From: Coccinella septempunctata
Lineage: Eukaryota; Arthropoda; Insecta; Coleoptera; Coccinellidae
DNA: 64,000 nt
Assembly (NCBI RefSeq): GCF_907165205.1
Contig: NC_058193.1
Coordinates: 1,302,001 to 1,366,000, forward strand
Direction of reading: 5' to 3'
Below, piece after piece: positions 45,712-58,567 of the stretch; the first letter of the stretch is position 1, and each line of letters opens with the position of its first letter. A program made the translations under genes and the position numbers. Under the pieces are notes generated by a model, which had not been told where the DNA came from, did not search any database, and worked only from the letters and a program-made list of their open reading frames with translations.

Positions 45712-46457
45712 ATACAGGGTGTATGGTGTATTCAAAGGTGAGGCTTCTTTTTTCAACAGAAGGTAGAACTGGTCAAGATAAAGCGTTTCACGAAAAATCA
45801 CCTACCTATACAGAAAATTGAAAATGTTCACTGAAATGTACATAATACGATCATATTTATCTGAATTATCACAAAGCAATCGTAAAAATTTATTTCTTGA
45901 AAACTATATGCTTTCGTTCAGGATATTGGATTTTTAAGAGGGGATTGTAGAAATTTTCTCATTATTTAATAACTCAAACGATTTTATAAAATGGCTCATG
46001 TCGATACCAACTAACAAAAAAATTCAAAGTGTAAAAAATATAATATTAGTTCAAAATCAATGAAATCTGTCTGAATTATTCACAATTTTTCAACAATGGT
46101 CATCACAATCTTCTTTCATTCTAACCCTTCTACAATCCTCGTAAAAATGGGGTGAAATTGCCGAAATTGGGTAACAATAATAGCACTATGTCAAAAAAAG
46201 CACTTCCAATGAACTATCTCGATTTTCTTCACCCTGAATCACACGATACAACAATTTTTTCAAGTGACCGGATCCAACTACTCAGACTCGCGAGCACTTT
46301 CATAGTCCCGTACTAGAAATTAAATGAAATTTTGTCAAACTACTAGAGGTTATGGCTCAATCATTTTGGATATTTCATAAAGACGTTTTTGGTGAAATGA
46401 CTTACTTTGATGACTTCTACCTTCTTTAAAAAATTCACTTTTGAGAACAGCCTGTAT
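45712..46457. mobile_element. 746-bp TIR element, ATACAGG ends
   Basis: The left end ATACAGGGTGT and right end ATACAGGCTGT (inverted) are each followed by TCAAARGTGA and AGAAGGTAGAA-like text. It is non-coding and one of several ACAGGGTG-ended repeats in the window. Confidence 0.6.
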
Positions 46458-48569
46458 ATTTTTGAAAAAGCGACAGCTTCAAATATTTAAAACTACAAGA
46501 AACCTTCGAATTTGCATCACTCTATACAATTTTCGTAATAAAACCGTCTTCAAAAGCATATCAAAAATTCCCAAGGAAACGTTTCGGTTATAGACAGAAG
46601 ACAGAATGGAGTTCGATGCACAATAATTTTATCTAATCTTATCTGATTCACTCAGTGTTCCCTCTCAACATCATTCTTGGTAACCAATTTTTATCATTTT
46701 GAATTTAGTTGGGAATTAGTTTAGGTAAAAGATGTTTTCGTATTTTCGTGTCCGATCATCTTCACGAGAGTAAGTAAAAACAATATTCATCAACTGATTT
46801 GGGAGAATCCTGTGAAAAAAATTCATGATATTCCTGCGAGATGATTGTCAATGAAATTGAGTGGTCGTGTAATCATGTTCATGAAAAAAAGAAGACAAAA
46901 CCTTCATATCCATTCCTGATCTAACCGGTTGACGTCACACATTATATATGGTCAGGCCATATTCGGTAAAATTTAAAAATTGGCGAACTCGAAAGTTCTG
47001 TTTTCATAATTTTCTCAAACTTATGCGTGCGATGGAATTCAAATTTTAAGACCAGTTCATTATCTCCGAAGTGACTCAATTTTTTTCAAACTAATCAAGT
47101 CAACCGCAACAAAAGGTGATCTAAAATGGGAGATAATTTGAACTAGGCAAACCAAACCTAACATAAATAATAAACTAGTTAGCATTTTTTTATACAATAT
47201 GGTCCAGAATTTCTAGTGGTGAAAATTTGTCAAAAATTAAGGGGTAGAGATCTTACTTCCTTATGTACACCTCTTTCTGAAACGGAATTAAAAAACATAT
47301 TTCTTCAGCAATATTTACAACAGCAATGATTACTGAATTAATAATGTGGGTATGATTATGAGAGATTAGCATACTATTCCGTACTCCTTGAATAGAGTGT
47401 TGTGTGTTTTTGGAGGGTATTGAGGATTTTTATGTTATAGTTTTATTAATTTTCAATCATCCGAAGGAATTATTTCCAGAATTGTTTGCTTAGACTTTTT
47501 TTACGCATAAAAGGTGTGTTTGTTAGAATTCGTCAGATATCACCCTTTTCGATTGATTCAAGATATAAAGATATATTTCACTCTAATCTTCACATTTTTA
47601 TAATAAATCAATAATAATTTGACATCGAAAATGACCCTTCTGTTAGTAATCTTGTATCTATCCTGAACCTGAAATTTTCGTCCTGTAGAATGTAGACTAT
47701 ATTTCCCATTACCATTACCAATGCCACAGTTTTTCGATGCCCGAAAACTGAGTCCATCGACTAGTCACAATGAATTTGAGCTGTATTTTGGCCTGAACAT
47801 TTTTCAAAAATATCTCATAAATATTGAAAAACACGTAAGTGATTATAGCTCGAACCACAAATCGCTTATCATCATATCGCGATGTGAATCTTTGGAAAAC
47901 TATTCATTTTAGCGAAGATTGAACCAGTGACGACAAACAGAATATATTTAGAATAAATTTTTGAGAGCAGTTCAACGCCAAAATACCGCATGAAAGTTTA
48001 AAAAATTCAACGCACTATCTTCTGCTCAGTAAACCTAACATCAAATTATTGCACAACCGGCAATCAAATTCCATAAACAAAACCTTTTTTGAATCAATAT
48101 TAGACAATATAAAATACTTATTAAAATTTTGTAATACACGAAAAAATTATAGTTATCAACAAATTTTGATATTTTGAAGATGTCGAAAAATTCTCAGAAG
48201 TTTTTGTATTCGAAGATCTGAAACTTGAACTTCTTCAAGTAGAATCCACTGACAATCGCAAAAAAAAAATGTTTTCCTTTTCTGGATTTCGAATTATGAG
48301 GCACAGTTGTGTTATTCGAAGGTGATTTTTTGTTGATTTTGTCATCTGTGAATTGAAAAAAATCGTAGATTTCAAAAATATACAGATTTAATGGATTGAA
48401 TTATGTAGTGGAGCACCGTAAGATTTAAACCTCGGAACCCAGGGAACATCTATGAAAAAAATAAATTTGTGCGTACTTTTTTTTGACAAAGTTCACCAGA
48501 AGCAAATTGTTGCTTCTTATTATTTATGTATTTTTGAACAATCTGGATGACGGGATGACTGGATAAGTC
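46458..48569. other. no recognised gene
   Basis: AT-rich DNA. The phrase GGGAACATCTATGAAAAAA near 48440 also occurs near 21170. No protein motif or structured repeat was recognised. Confidence 0.4.
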
Positions 48570-49560
48570 ATCCCGTTAACGAGAATAAATCTACAAAAAG
48601 ACCCAAAAAAAGAAACATCGGTGCGATCAGACTTACATATAATTTCTTAGGGCTACTTGCGAATGTGTGCCCTTGTGTGACTGAAGAGACCCAACTGTGA
48701 CCTACAGATCCTTTCACACTCCGGGCATGGAGAGTCACCAACCAGATCTGGCCGCAGCTGTATCTTTCTCGAGTCTCCATTGTAAATGTGGACCAAAGAT
48801 TTCTACTGTGATCTGTCTAACGCTAGTTGTTTCAAGTAATGATTGGTATTAACTGATTTTAGGGATTGATGTAGTGTATCCTTAAACTGCTTATACTGGC
48901 CTCTTGGCCAGTGTACCAGAGTGTTGTGTCTTGCATCCTCAGAATGTGGCCTCTCCATCTGAGTCGAGCCCTCGTTACTTGAGATCTCAATTGTTATACA
49001 ACTCGCGCGCTGCAAGACTTCTGCATTTGTTGTTGCGTTGTTGCGTTTGTTCAAGCTGTGGGTCCTCCAGCTTTCGCTTCCATAAAGAAGCGTTGGGAGG
49101 ACCCCTGCTTTGTACAGCTGTCTTGGTCTTCAGATTGAGGTTGTGATTTTGAAACACTCTGTCATTTATCTTCCAGAATGCCCGTGATGCCGAACTGAGA
49201 CGGTTGTGTATTTCCGTGTCCAGGTTAGCCCTAGTATTTATGAAGCTTCCCAAGTATTTGAACTACTCGATCTGTTCTAGAGTTTTATTCTTCAGGCTGA
49301 TATGTTTTTGAAGGCTTTCTGGCGGACTTACCAGGATTTTGGTTTTTTAATTTGGGTCTAAGGCCCAAAGCTTCGTATATATGTTTATAGGAGTCCAACA
49401 TTATCTATTGATCCTTTGAGCTGCTAGCGATAAGTGCGCAGTCGTCTGCATATTGAAGTTCCGTGATATTTTTGAAAGGGTTTCTGCTCTGAGGAGCTTC
49501 AGGTTAAACATTCCTCCATCAAATCTGAATCTTATTCCAACACCTCTCACATGGATCCAA
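48570..49560 (-). mobile_element. non-LTR retrotransposon fragment, copy B
   Basis: Inverted relative of the 14655-15540 copy. On the minus strand it reads VRGVGIRFRFDGGMFNLKLL, LQYADDCAL (intact catalytic Asp pair), YLGSFINTRANLDTEI, then a C-terminal zinc finger CPECERICRSQLGLFSHTRA followed by H. At least three frame changes occur. This copy shows the family's normal active site and tail, both lost in copy A. Confidence 0.82.
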
Positions 49561-50206
49561 ATCCATCAACTAGTTAACTCCCCACTTTCACATACTAATC
49601 TCCTGACGAAAGATCTTGATGAAAGCCTTCGATCAACAGTCATCGACAGTCACCGAAATGACTTTTTTCTTCTTCTTCGCCCACTTAATCATCTTGGAAA
49701 TCTACGATCTGAAAGCAGTACTGAACATTTTTCTCTTTGCAACTACATACACCCTCAAATCTCCCTCTACCTCCTTCTTCCTCGCATACAATCCCATTAA
49801 TCTTCGAAGCTGCATAAGAGCGCTGGTCCCCGAACGCGGCCCTTCCGGACACCCCGGAATGCAAATTAGAGCCAAAATATCCGACAAAAGTAGTTAGGGG
49901 GATAGAATTTGAACAAAGACGTATAAGAAGTTTTTTGTAAAATCAATAGTTTTCGAGTTATTTGCTATTGAAATCTAAGATTTTAACGAATAACTCAAAA
50001 ACTATAAGCTTAATCGAAAAATTTGTTATGAAAGAAATTATAGCTTATATTAAAAATAAAACAACTCAAATGGCGGATCTTTATTTATTTATTAATATTT
50101 ATATTTACGCGGCATAATTCCTGACTGAAAAACCTGTAAAAATTTATGGATATACCCTTTTGACGATTATTAGGCCCCAGAATTTTATGTAACAAAATTA
50201 TGGTGT
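49561..50206. other. no gene; dispersed repeat
   Basis: About 49930-50040 resembles 21360-21500 (shared ATCAATAGTTTTCGAGTTAT). A CCCCGAACGCGGCCCTTCC patch near 49828 is unusually GC-rich. No coding sequence is recognised. Confidence 0.5.
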
Positions 50207-50230
50207 AAGATGATCCCCAGGGATCATCTT
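50207..50230. other. short perfect hairpin
   Basis: AAGATGATCCC, two bases CA, GGGATCATCTT, followed by a T-run. It lies about 220 bp before the satellite. Confidence 0.8.
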
Positions 50231-50445
50231 TTTCATTCAGCATTAGCTATTTCAGTGAATCCCAATTTTCTGAGAAAATTCGAATTCATCTTAGTGCATT
50301 CCTTTCATTTCACATTTCCGCCTTTAAAAATATTTAATTCTCAAATATCCAGTACATTCATTCCGATAGGCAGAGTGAATGTAAAAAACCGTTCATCAGT
50401 GTTTAACGTTGTTTTTCTTGCATGCCGTTGAAGATTTCGACGTAT

Positions 50446-53400
50446 AAAGCGGTGAACACATATGAGCGGCCACGATCACGATCACGATCGTGAGACATCG
50501 CGACTGAACGGCGCTATATCGCTGAACGGAGCGTGATATTATGTGCGGAATAAAGCGGTGAACACATATGAGCGGCCGCGGCCACGATCACGATCACGAT
50601 TGAGAAGCGTCCCATGCAAATGTATTAGGCGGTGAACACATATGAGCGGCCGCGGCCACGATCACGATCACGATCGTGAGACATCGCGACTGAACGGCGC
50701 TATATCGCTGAACGGAGCGTGATATTATGTGCGGAATAAAGCGGTGAACACATATGAGCGGCCGCGGCCACGATCACGATCACGATTGAGAAGCGTCCCA
50801 TGCAAATGTATTAAGCGGTGAACACATATGAGCGGCCGCGGCGACGATCACGATCACGATCGTGAGACATCGCGACTGAACGGCGCTATATCGCTGAACG
50901 GAGCGTGATATTATGTGCGGAATAAAGCGGTGAACACATATGAGCGGCCGCGGCCACGATCACGATCACGATTGAGAAGCGTCCCATGCAAATGTATTAA
51001 GCGGTGAACACATATGAGCGGCCGCGGCCGCGATCACGATCACGATCGTGAGACATCGCGACTGAACGGCGCTATATCGCTGAACGGAGCGTGATATTAT
51101 GTGCGGAATAAAGCGGTGAACACATATGAGCGGCCGCGGCCACGATCACGATCACGATTGAGAAGCGTCCCATGCAAATGTATTAAGCGGTGAACACATA
51201 TGAGCGGCCGCGGCCACGATCACGATCACGATCGTGAGACATCGCGACTGAACGGCGCTATATCGCTGAACGGAGCGTGATATTATGTGCGGAATAAAGC
51301 GGTGAACACATATGAGCGGCCGCGGCCACGATCACGATCACGATTGAGAAGCGTCCCATGCAAATGTATTAAGCGGTGAACACATATGAGCGGCCGCGGC
51401 CGCGATCACGATCACGATCGTGAGACATCGCGACTGAACGGCGCTATATCGCTGAACGGAGCGTGATATTATGTGCGGAATAAAGCGGTGAACACATATG
51501 AGCGGCCGCGGCCACGATCACGATCACGATTGAGAAGCGTCCCATGCAAATGTATTAAGCGGTGAACACATATGAGCGGCCGCGGCCGCGATCACGATCA
51601 CGATCGTGAGACATCGCGACTGAACGGCGCTATATCGCTGAACGGAGCGTGATATTATGTGCGGAATAAAGCGGTGAACACATATGAGCGGCCGCGGCCA
51701 CGATCACGATCACGATTGAGAAGCGTCCCATGCAAATGTATTAAGCGGTGAACACATATGAGCGGCCGCGGCCGCGATCACGATCACGATCGTGAGACAT
51801 CGCGACTGAACGGCGCTATATCGCTGAACGGAGCGTGATATTATGTGCGGAATAAAGCGGTGAACACATATGAGCGGCCGCGGCCACGATCACGATCACG
51901 ATTGAGAAGCGTCCCATGCAAATGTATTAAGCGGTGAACACATATGAGCGGCCGCGGCCGCGATCACGATCACGATCGTGAGACATCGCGACTGAACGGC
52001 GCTATATCGCTGAACGGAGCGTGATATTATGTGCGGAATAAAGCGGTGAACACATATGAGCGGCCGCGGCCACGATCACGATCACGATTGAGAAGCGTCC
52101 CATGCAAATGTATTAAGCGGTGAACACATATGAGCGGCCGCGGCCGCGATCACGATCACGATCGTGAGACATCGCGACTGAACGGCGCTAAATCGCTGAA
52201 CGGAGCGTGATATTATGTGCGGAATAAAGCGGTGAACACATATGAGCGGCCGCGGCCACGATCACGATCACGATTGAGAAGCGTCCCATGCAAATGTATT
52301 AAGCGGTGAACACATATGAGCGGCCGCGGCCGCGATCACGATCACGATCGTGAGACATCGCGACTGAACGGCGCTAAATCGCTGAACGGAGCGTGATATT
52401 ATGTGCGGAATAAAGCGGTGAACACATATGAGCGGCCGCGGCCACGATCACGATCACGATTGAGAAGCGTCCCATGCAAATGTATTAAGCGGTGAACACA
52501 TATGAGCGGCCGCGGCCGCGATCACGATCACGATCGTGAGACATCGCGACTGAACGGCGCTATATCGCTGAACGGAGCGTGATATTATGTGCGGAATAAA
52601 GCGGTGAACACATATGAGCGGCCGCGGCCACGATCACGATCACGATTGAGAAGCGTCCCATGCAAATGTATTAAGCGGTGAACACATATGAGCGGCCGCG
52701 GCCGCGATCACGATCACGATCGTGAGACATCGCGACTGAACGGCGCTAAATCGCTGAACGGAGCGTGATATTATGTGCGGAATAAAGCGGTGAACACATA
52801 TGAGCGGCCGCGGCCACGATCACGATCACGATTGAGAAGCGTCCCATGCAAATGTATTAAGCGGTGAACACATATGAGCGGCCGCGGCCGCGATCACGAT
52901 CACGATCGTGAGACATCGCGACTGAACGGCGCTATATCGCTGAACGGAGCGTGATATTATGTGCGGAATAAAGCGGTGAACACATATGAGCGGCCGCGGC
53001 CACGATCACGATCACGATCGAGAAGCGTCCCATGCAAATGTATTAAGCGGTGAACACATATGAGCGGCCGCGGCCGCGATCACGATCACGATCGTGAGAC
53101 ATCGCGACTGAACGGCGCTATATCGCTGAACGGAGCGTGATATTATGTGCGGAATAAAGCGGTGAACACATATGAGCGGCCGCGGCCACGATCACGATCA
53201 CGATTGAGAAGCGTCCCATGCAAATGTATTAAGCGGTGAACACATATGAGCGGCCGCGGCCGCGATCACGATCACGATCGTGAGACATCGCGACTGAACG
53301 GCGCTATATCGCTGAACGGAGCGTGATATTATGTGCGGAATAAAGCGGTGAACACATATGAGCGGCCGCGGCCACGATCACGATCACGATTGAGAAGCGT

Positions 53401-53896
53401 CCCATGCAAATGTATTAAGCGGTGAACACATATGAGCGGCCGCGGCCGCGATCACGATCACGATCGTGAGACATCGCGACTGAACGGCGCTATATCGCTG
53501 AACGGAGCGTGATATTATGTGCGGAATAAAGCGGTGAACACATATGAGCGGCCGCGGCCACGATCACGATCACGATTGAGAAGCGTCCCATGCAAATGTA
53601 TTAAGCGGTGAACACATATGAGCGGCCGCGGCCGCGATCACGATCACGATCGTGAGACATCGCGACTGAACGGCGCTAAATCGCTGAACGGAGCGTGATA
53701 TTATGTGCGGAATAAAGCGGTGAACACATATGAGCGGCCGCGGCCACGATCACGATCACGATCGAGAAGCGTCCCATGCAAATGTATTAAGCGGTGAACA
53801 CATATGAGCGGCCGCGGCCGCGATCACGATCACGATCGTGAGACATCGCGACTGAACGGCGCTATATCGCTGAACGGAGCGTGATATTATGTGCGG
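50446..53896. repeat. GC-rich satellite, 186-bp unit, 18 periods
   Basis: The word AATAAAGCGG recurs at 50549, 50735, 50921, 51107 and on to 53897, always 186 bp apart. Each unit has two related subunits (74 and 112 bp), both starting GCGGTGAACACATATGAGCG and containing GCGGCCGC and CGATCACGATCACGAT. Copies differ by a few bases only (for example TATATCGC or TAAATCGC; GGCCACG or GGCCGCG). The first subunit at 50449 is 6 bp shorter. The sequence is much richer in GC than its surroundings. Confidence 0.97.
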
Positions 53897-55375
53897 AATA
53901 AAGCGGTGAACACATATGAGCGGCCGCGGCCACGATCACGATCACGATCGTGAGACATCGCGACAGAACGGCGCTATATCCCGGAACAGATCGTGATATT
54001 ATGTGCGGAATAAAGCGGTGAACACATATGAGCGGCCGCGGCCACGATCACGATCACGATCGAGAAGCGTCCCATGGAAATGTCATATTCCGCACATAAT
54101 ATCACGATCTGTTCAGCGACATAGCGGCATTCAGTCGCGGTTGTCACGATCGTGATCGTGATCGTGGCCGCGGCCGCTCATATGTGTTCACCGCTTAATA
54201 CATTTGCATGGGACGAGTCTCGATCGTAATCGTGATCGTGGCCGCGGCCGCTCATATGTGTTCACTACCTAATTCACCCTTTGTTAGATACAGATTTTTG
54301 CGTATGCCTTAAGTGGTGAACACATATGAGCAGCCGCGATCACGATCACGATCGTGAGACATCGCGACTGAACGGCGCTATATCCCGGAACAGATCGTGA
54401 TATTATGTGCGGAATAAAGCGGTGAACACATATGAGCGGCCGCGGCCACGATCACGATCACGATCGAGAAGCGTCCCATGGAAATGTCATATTCCGCACA
54501 TAATATCACGATCTGTTCAGCGACATAGCGGCATTCAGTCGCGGTTGTCACGATCGTGATCGTGATCGTGGCCGCGGCCGCTCATATGTGTTCACCGCTT
54601 AATACATTTGCATGGGACGAGTCTCGATCGTAATCGTGATCGTGGCCGCGGCCGCTCATATGTGTTCACTACCTAATTCACCCTTTGTTAGATACAGATT
54701 TTTGCGTATGCCTTAAGTGGTGAACACATATGAGCAGCCGCGATCACGATCACGATCGTGAGACATCGCGACTGAACGGCGCTATATCCCGGAACAGATC
54801 GTGATATTATGTGCGGAATAAAGCGGTGAACACATATGAGCGGCCGCGGCCACGATCACGATCACGATCGAGAAGCGTCCCATGCAAATGTCATATTCCG
54901 CACATAATATCACGATCTGTTCAGCGACATAGCGGCATTCAGTCGCGGTTGTCACGATCGTGGCCGCGGCCGCTCATATGTGTTCACCGCTTAATACATT
55001 TGCATGGGACGAGTCTCGATCGTAATCGTGATCGTGGCCGCGGCCGCTCATATGTGTTCACTACCTAATTCACCCTTTGTTAGATACAGATTTTTGCGTA
55101 TGCCTTAAGTGGTGAACACATATGAGCGGCCGCGATCACGATCACGATCGTGAGACATCGCGACTGAACGGCGCTATATCGCTGAACAGAGCGTGATAAT
55201 ATGTGCGGAATATGACATTTGCATGGGACGTTTCTCGATCGTGATCGTGATCGTGGCCGCGGCCGCTCATATGTGTTCACCGCCTTATTCCGCACATAAT
55301 TTCACGCTCTGTTCAGCGATATAGCGGGGTTCAGTCGCGGTTGTCACGATCGTGATCGTGGCCGCGGCCGCTCAT
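53897..55375. repeat. rearranged satellite edge: 404-bp direct/inverted units
   Basis: After 53897 the 74-bp subunit is skipped. From 54009 a 404-bp unit repeats (next at 54413 and 54817). Each holds satellite subunits in direct and then inverted orientation plus about 50 bp of new sequence (ACCCTTTGTTAGATACAGAT …). The third copy is about 24 bp shorter. Single inverted pieces continue to about 55375. Arg/Ser-rich open frames here are symmetry artefacts. Confidence 0.93.
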
Positions 55376-55487
55376 GTTCTCATGTTCTCCGCTTAACATG
55401 TTGATATGCGATAAACCGGAGCTGACGACGTTTTTTACTCTTGTCGCATTCTGGAATTTCCAGATTTTTCATTGTGGGGGATTTGCC

Positions 55488-55495
55488 TATAAAAG
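55488..55495 (+). promoter_or_regulatory. candidate TATA box
   Basis: TATAAAAG with GC-rich DNA and an initiator-like pyrimidine motif 30-40 bp downstream. No confirmed gene follows. Confidence 0.45.
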
Positions 55496-56257
55496 CAGAT
55501 TATTCCCCGCGACGGGTCTCACTCTCTTACTCTTTTCTCTGCGATTCTTCTTTGATTGTGTGAACGAGGAGCCGTTCAACGAAATCAGAATAAATTTTGT
55601 GTTACGAAGATAGTGCTCTTAGAAATTAATTTTTATTTTTCGTTTTTTTTTTCCGCGAGTGCCTTGAATAAAGGAGGTAGATCCCCGTCTATACCGTTCA
55701 GTTTCTTTATTAGACCTACACCGGTTGTTTCTTTGACACTGCTGTACTGTATCGCTTTCTGTTATCTTTTGGCCACACTTTACCCTGTTTCGCGAGTCTG
55801 ACTTTTCCCTTCGCTATCAGTCATGGTGCGTAAGCCCTTGGGGTAGAGAATAAGAGATACCGCTCGTCGTCAGTGAAATCCCGTAGTTGAGCTCAAAATA
55901 GACCTTTTCTTCGCTATCAGTCATGGAGCGTAGCCTTGGAGTAGTGAATAAAGGTCTCGAGTAGATCCGCTCTGGTTGTGTTTCTTTCATTTCTGGAGAA
56001 ATACAATTAATTACATCCCGATACTGTATAGATATAGATATATCTCACTTCGCGAGGTCATCCTTAGTTTCCATTTCGTCAGTTCTGGTTGGCGCATTTT
56101 ATTGAACAACCTTTGATTTTTCACTGTACCCGGTATAAACTTTATGAAGTGCTCGTGATCGGATCGAATTACCAGAATGTGTGTTTGCTGATCAATACGC
56201 TCATATTTCATACCTACACATATTTCCGTTGTTTATATAATCAGTTTCCGAAGGTGT

Positions 56258-56387
56258 GAATAAACTGGTACATAATTTAATTTTGACTACTTCGTTATCG
56301 CTTCCACCCTAGATAACAGCGAGAATAAACTGGTACATAATTTGATTTTGACTGCTTCGTTATCGCTACCACCCTAGATAACAGCGA
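56258..56387. repeat. 65-bp tandem duplication
   Basis: GAATAAACTGGTACATAATT through CCACCCTAGATAACAGC occurs twice in direct succession, starting at 56258 and 56323, with few mismatches. Confidence 0.85.
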
Positions 56388-56560
56388 ACTCTGCCTCCGA
56401 CTAGCAACTACTCTGGTAGGTTTGCTATTCTTCCTAGTGAAAAGAATAGCTGGCGCTCGAGATAAGTTTCTCCGAGGAAACCACGTTACACTATTATAAC
56501 CTATACGAACGTCATCGTCATTGTATTCAAGTCTAGAAAAATTCAAAAATTAGCATATAA

Positions 56561-57903
56561 GGAAGCAACAAATATAAAAATCATTGTTATCAACCATTCA
56601 CAACGAAAGTAGCTTAATCTTAAAGTTAACCTTACCTGAGATCAAGCGGCCACAATTCATATTTCTATTTTCAAACGTACAATAATAACGTCTTTTCCGA
56701 TTGAGAGGATCAAAATTCTATTCCTCCGCCAAGGAGGAGAAGTGTTGCTATGTAACCCTTTTCCTGGTGACACCGGAGGAATTTCTCTAATTCAAACGTC
56801 ATTTTAATTCGTTAAAGTTACATTGGATGTACAATTGGTCAATGTTGCATTTTAAAAATTGAAACCATGTAATAATGAACTGGTAGAATTCTGTCTCGGG
56901 TTCTGTTCAACAGTTGATGCCTCAATAGAGACTGAGTTGCCAGTTCCAGGGAATTCGTTGACGCTCAATATCATCAATCTCATTCTTATTTCGTAGCGAA
57001 TCCTCGATGTAGCCTTCTGCTACACTACTGGTCTTCTAACCTCCGTGTCGTTTCAAAGACTCAATGTTGGCTCCGCCATCTATAAGTAGTGTAGCATAAG
57101 TTCGCCTCAATGAATGACCTATGTATTCGTTTGGATTATTCAATGGGGTATTTTCCTAAATTTCAAAATATATATCAACGAAATCCTGATATCTCAAATA
57201 TATGGAAAAGTATTTTCTTTTCTATTTTAACAGTTGTATTTTGCCTGTTTTTAATTACGGAAATTCACATCGCGGAGGCATTCTCCCAGAAACATTCTAC
57301 GTCACTTTTACAATCCGGCATCGTTGGAACACTCATCAATGTTTCTCATCAAATTTTCTGATCTCCATATATTATTGCGTCTATGGTTGTGTATTTCCAT
57401 CAATGACTCTCATCAATGTTTTCTGATCTCCATAGACTTGATAAAATATTATTGAGTCTATGGTTGTTTATTGTCAGTTAATATTCGATCTTCCTTGGGC
57501 TGTTATTGTTGATGAAAGAAGGCATTGCTGATATATTTTATAGGTTCCTAAAGTCATCAATATGAAAAAGTTTACAGGTGGTAAATTTTCACTGCTTGCT
57601 TTTGAAAAATTCGACTCCATTTCCACAAGTTATAACAATCTGACAAGAACGTTTAAAACAATGTCAGAAACTGTCATCGGTTTCAGGAAGATATAATTCT
57701 GTATCTTGGAACATAAATACATAAATGCATTTATGTTCCAAGTTCTATATAATATCCTCTTGATCAGTTCCGATGTTGTCGAATTCACAAAAATTACTAG
57801 ACTCTAGTAAAGGCATTCTACGTCACAAGCTCTCACAAATTTTTTTTTCAAAGGCTATATTTTTTTTCCTACTGAATTTTGAGTGGAACCTTTTATGTGG
57901 TGA
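56561..57903. other. no gene; hairpin and short duplication
   Basis: 57705-57742 is a hairpin (CTTGGAACATAAAT and its inverse). Around 57335-57480 a CTGATCTCCATA … GTCTATGGTTGT segment is duplicated. No coding sequence was recognised. Confidence 0.55.
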
Positions 57904-58567
57904 CTAACCAATGGAAAATTGTTTCCAAAAATAATTTTTAATTCTTTTTTTGAGTTTTAGGAAAATACCCCATTGCAAAAAAGTGGCAACCTTTTTTGGA
58001 ACACTTCCTATACTATGTATTCCTATCACAGCCCTGTAACATTTTTCGGATTGATATTTCAGAAAAAATCTATTTTCAACGAAATCGTTTGGTCTTAACG
58101 CAGTGTATCTCCGATAAATATTTAGATTATTCTCTCCAATAACTGTGAATGTTCGAACTTTTCTCGTCTTACTATCAGGAATATTTACTATTATAATATT
58201 TCCCTTGTCCTCGATATCTGTAGTTTTCGTTTTCACCATTTCGTCACATCTGCAGGCACCAGCTACTCCGATTAAAATAATCTGAAACAAACACGTGATC
58301 AAAAGACAAAATTAAAATTACTTGAAATATGATAGTTAACTTTAATCCTGAATATGAATCATCCGGTGCTTCGAAGAGAAACCGTTCGAACTCTTCCTTC
58401 GAAAAAACTCTTGACTTTTTTGCAAGATACACTTCATTGGATTTTTTCAAAAATGCACGCAAATTCAGATATTTGCCAATATCTATGTCATGTTCGATCG
58501 CTAATTGCGATTCTATCATTGAATATCGAGCCCACGAAGTAGAGGATCTCCATTTTTTTCCCTATCA
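57904..58567 (-). pseudogene. Crypton-like tyrosine recombinase, C-terminally truncated
   Basis: Exon 58322-58567 encodes SWARYSMIESQLAIEHDIDI, KYLNLRAFLKK, KKSRVFSKEEFERFLFEAPD and LTIIFQ. A 40-nt intron (GTAATT…TTTCAG) follows. The next exon from 58281 encodes IILIGVAGACRCDEMVKTKT (first catalytic Arg in CRCDE), VNIPDSKTRKVRTFTV, YTALRPND and VIGIHSIGSVPKKVATFL. This is the insect Crypton-type recombinase family. The expected next part, with the HCFRR box and the Tyr nucleophile, is absent: the frame drifts into unrelated residues and stops at 57904. DNA cleavage activity is therefore not expected. Confidence 0.8.

Larger units (their letters stand above)
55376..56560 (+). mobile_element. 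LTR-like block with TATA box and duplications
   Basis: Directly after the satellite: CCTATAAAAGCAG (TATA at 55488-55495), an initiator-like TCTCACTC about 35 bp downstream, and several AATAAA/GAATAAA signals. The phrase CTTCGCTATCAGTCATGG occurs twice (about 55808 and 55911). A 65-bp unit is duplicated at 56258-56387. The promoter plus polyadenylation layout recalls a solo LTR, but I cannot identify its ends or any retroviral-type gene. Confidence 0.35.

Noticed and set aside
48546..48580. Hairpin ACGGGATGACT…AGTCATCCCGT as a terminator
   Set aside because: It lies at the 3' end of a non-LTR copy in a eukaryotic genome; at most it is a retrotransposon 3' structure.
54811..55295. Arg/Ser-rich open frames (ERPRPRSRSR type) on both strands
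   Set aside because: They arise from ATCACGATCACGAT repeats in inverted orientation; mirrored frames start from the same satellite words, so they are not genes.
50446..55375. CRISPR-like regular array
   Set aside because: The units are 186 bp and nearly identical throughout, with no variable spacers, in an insect genome; it is satellite DNA.
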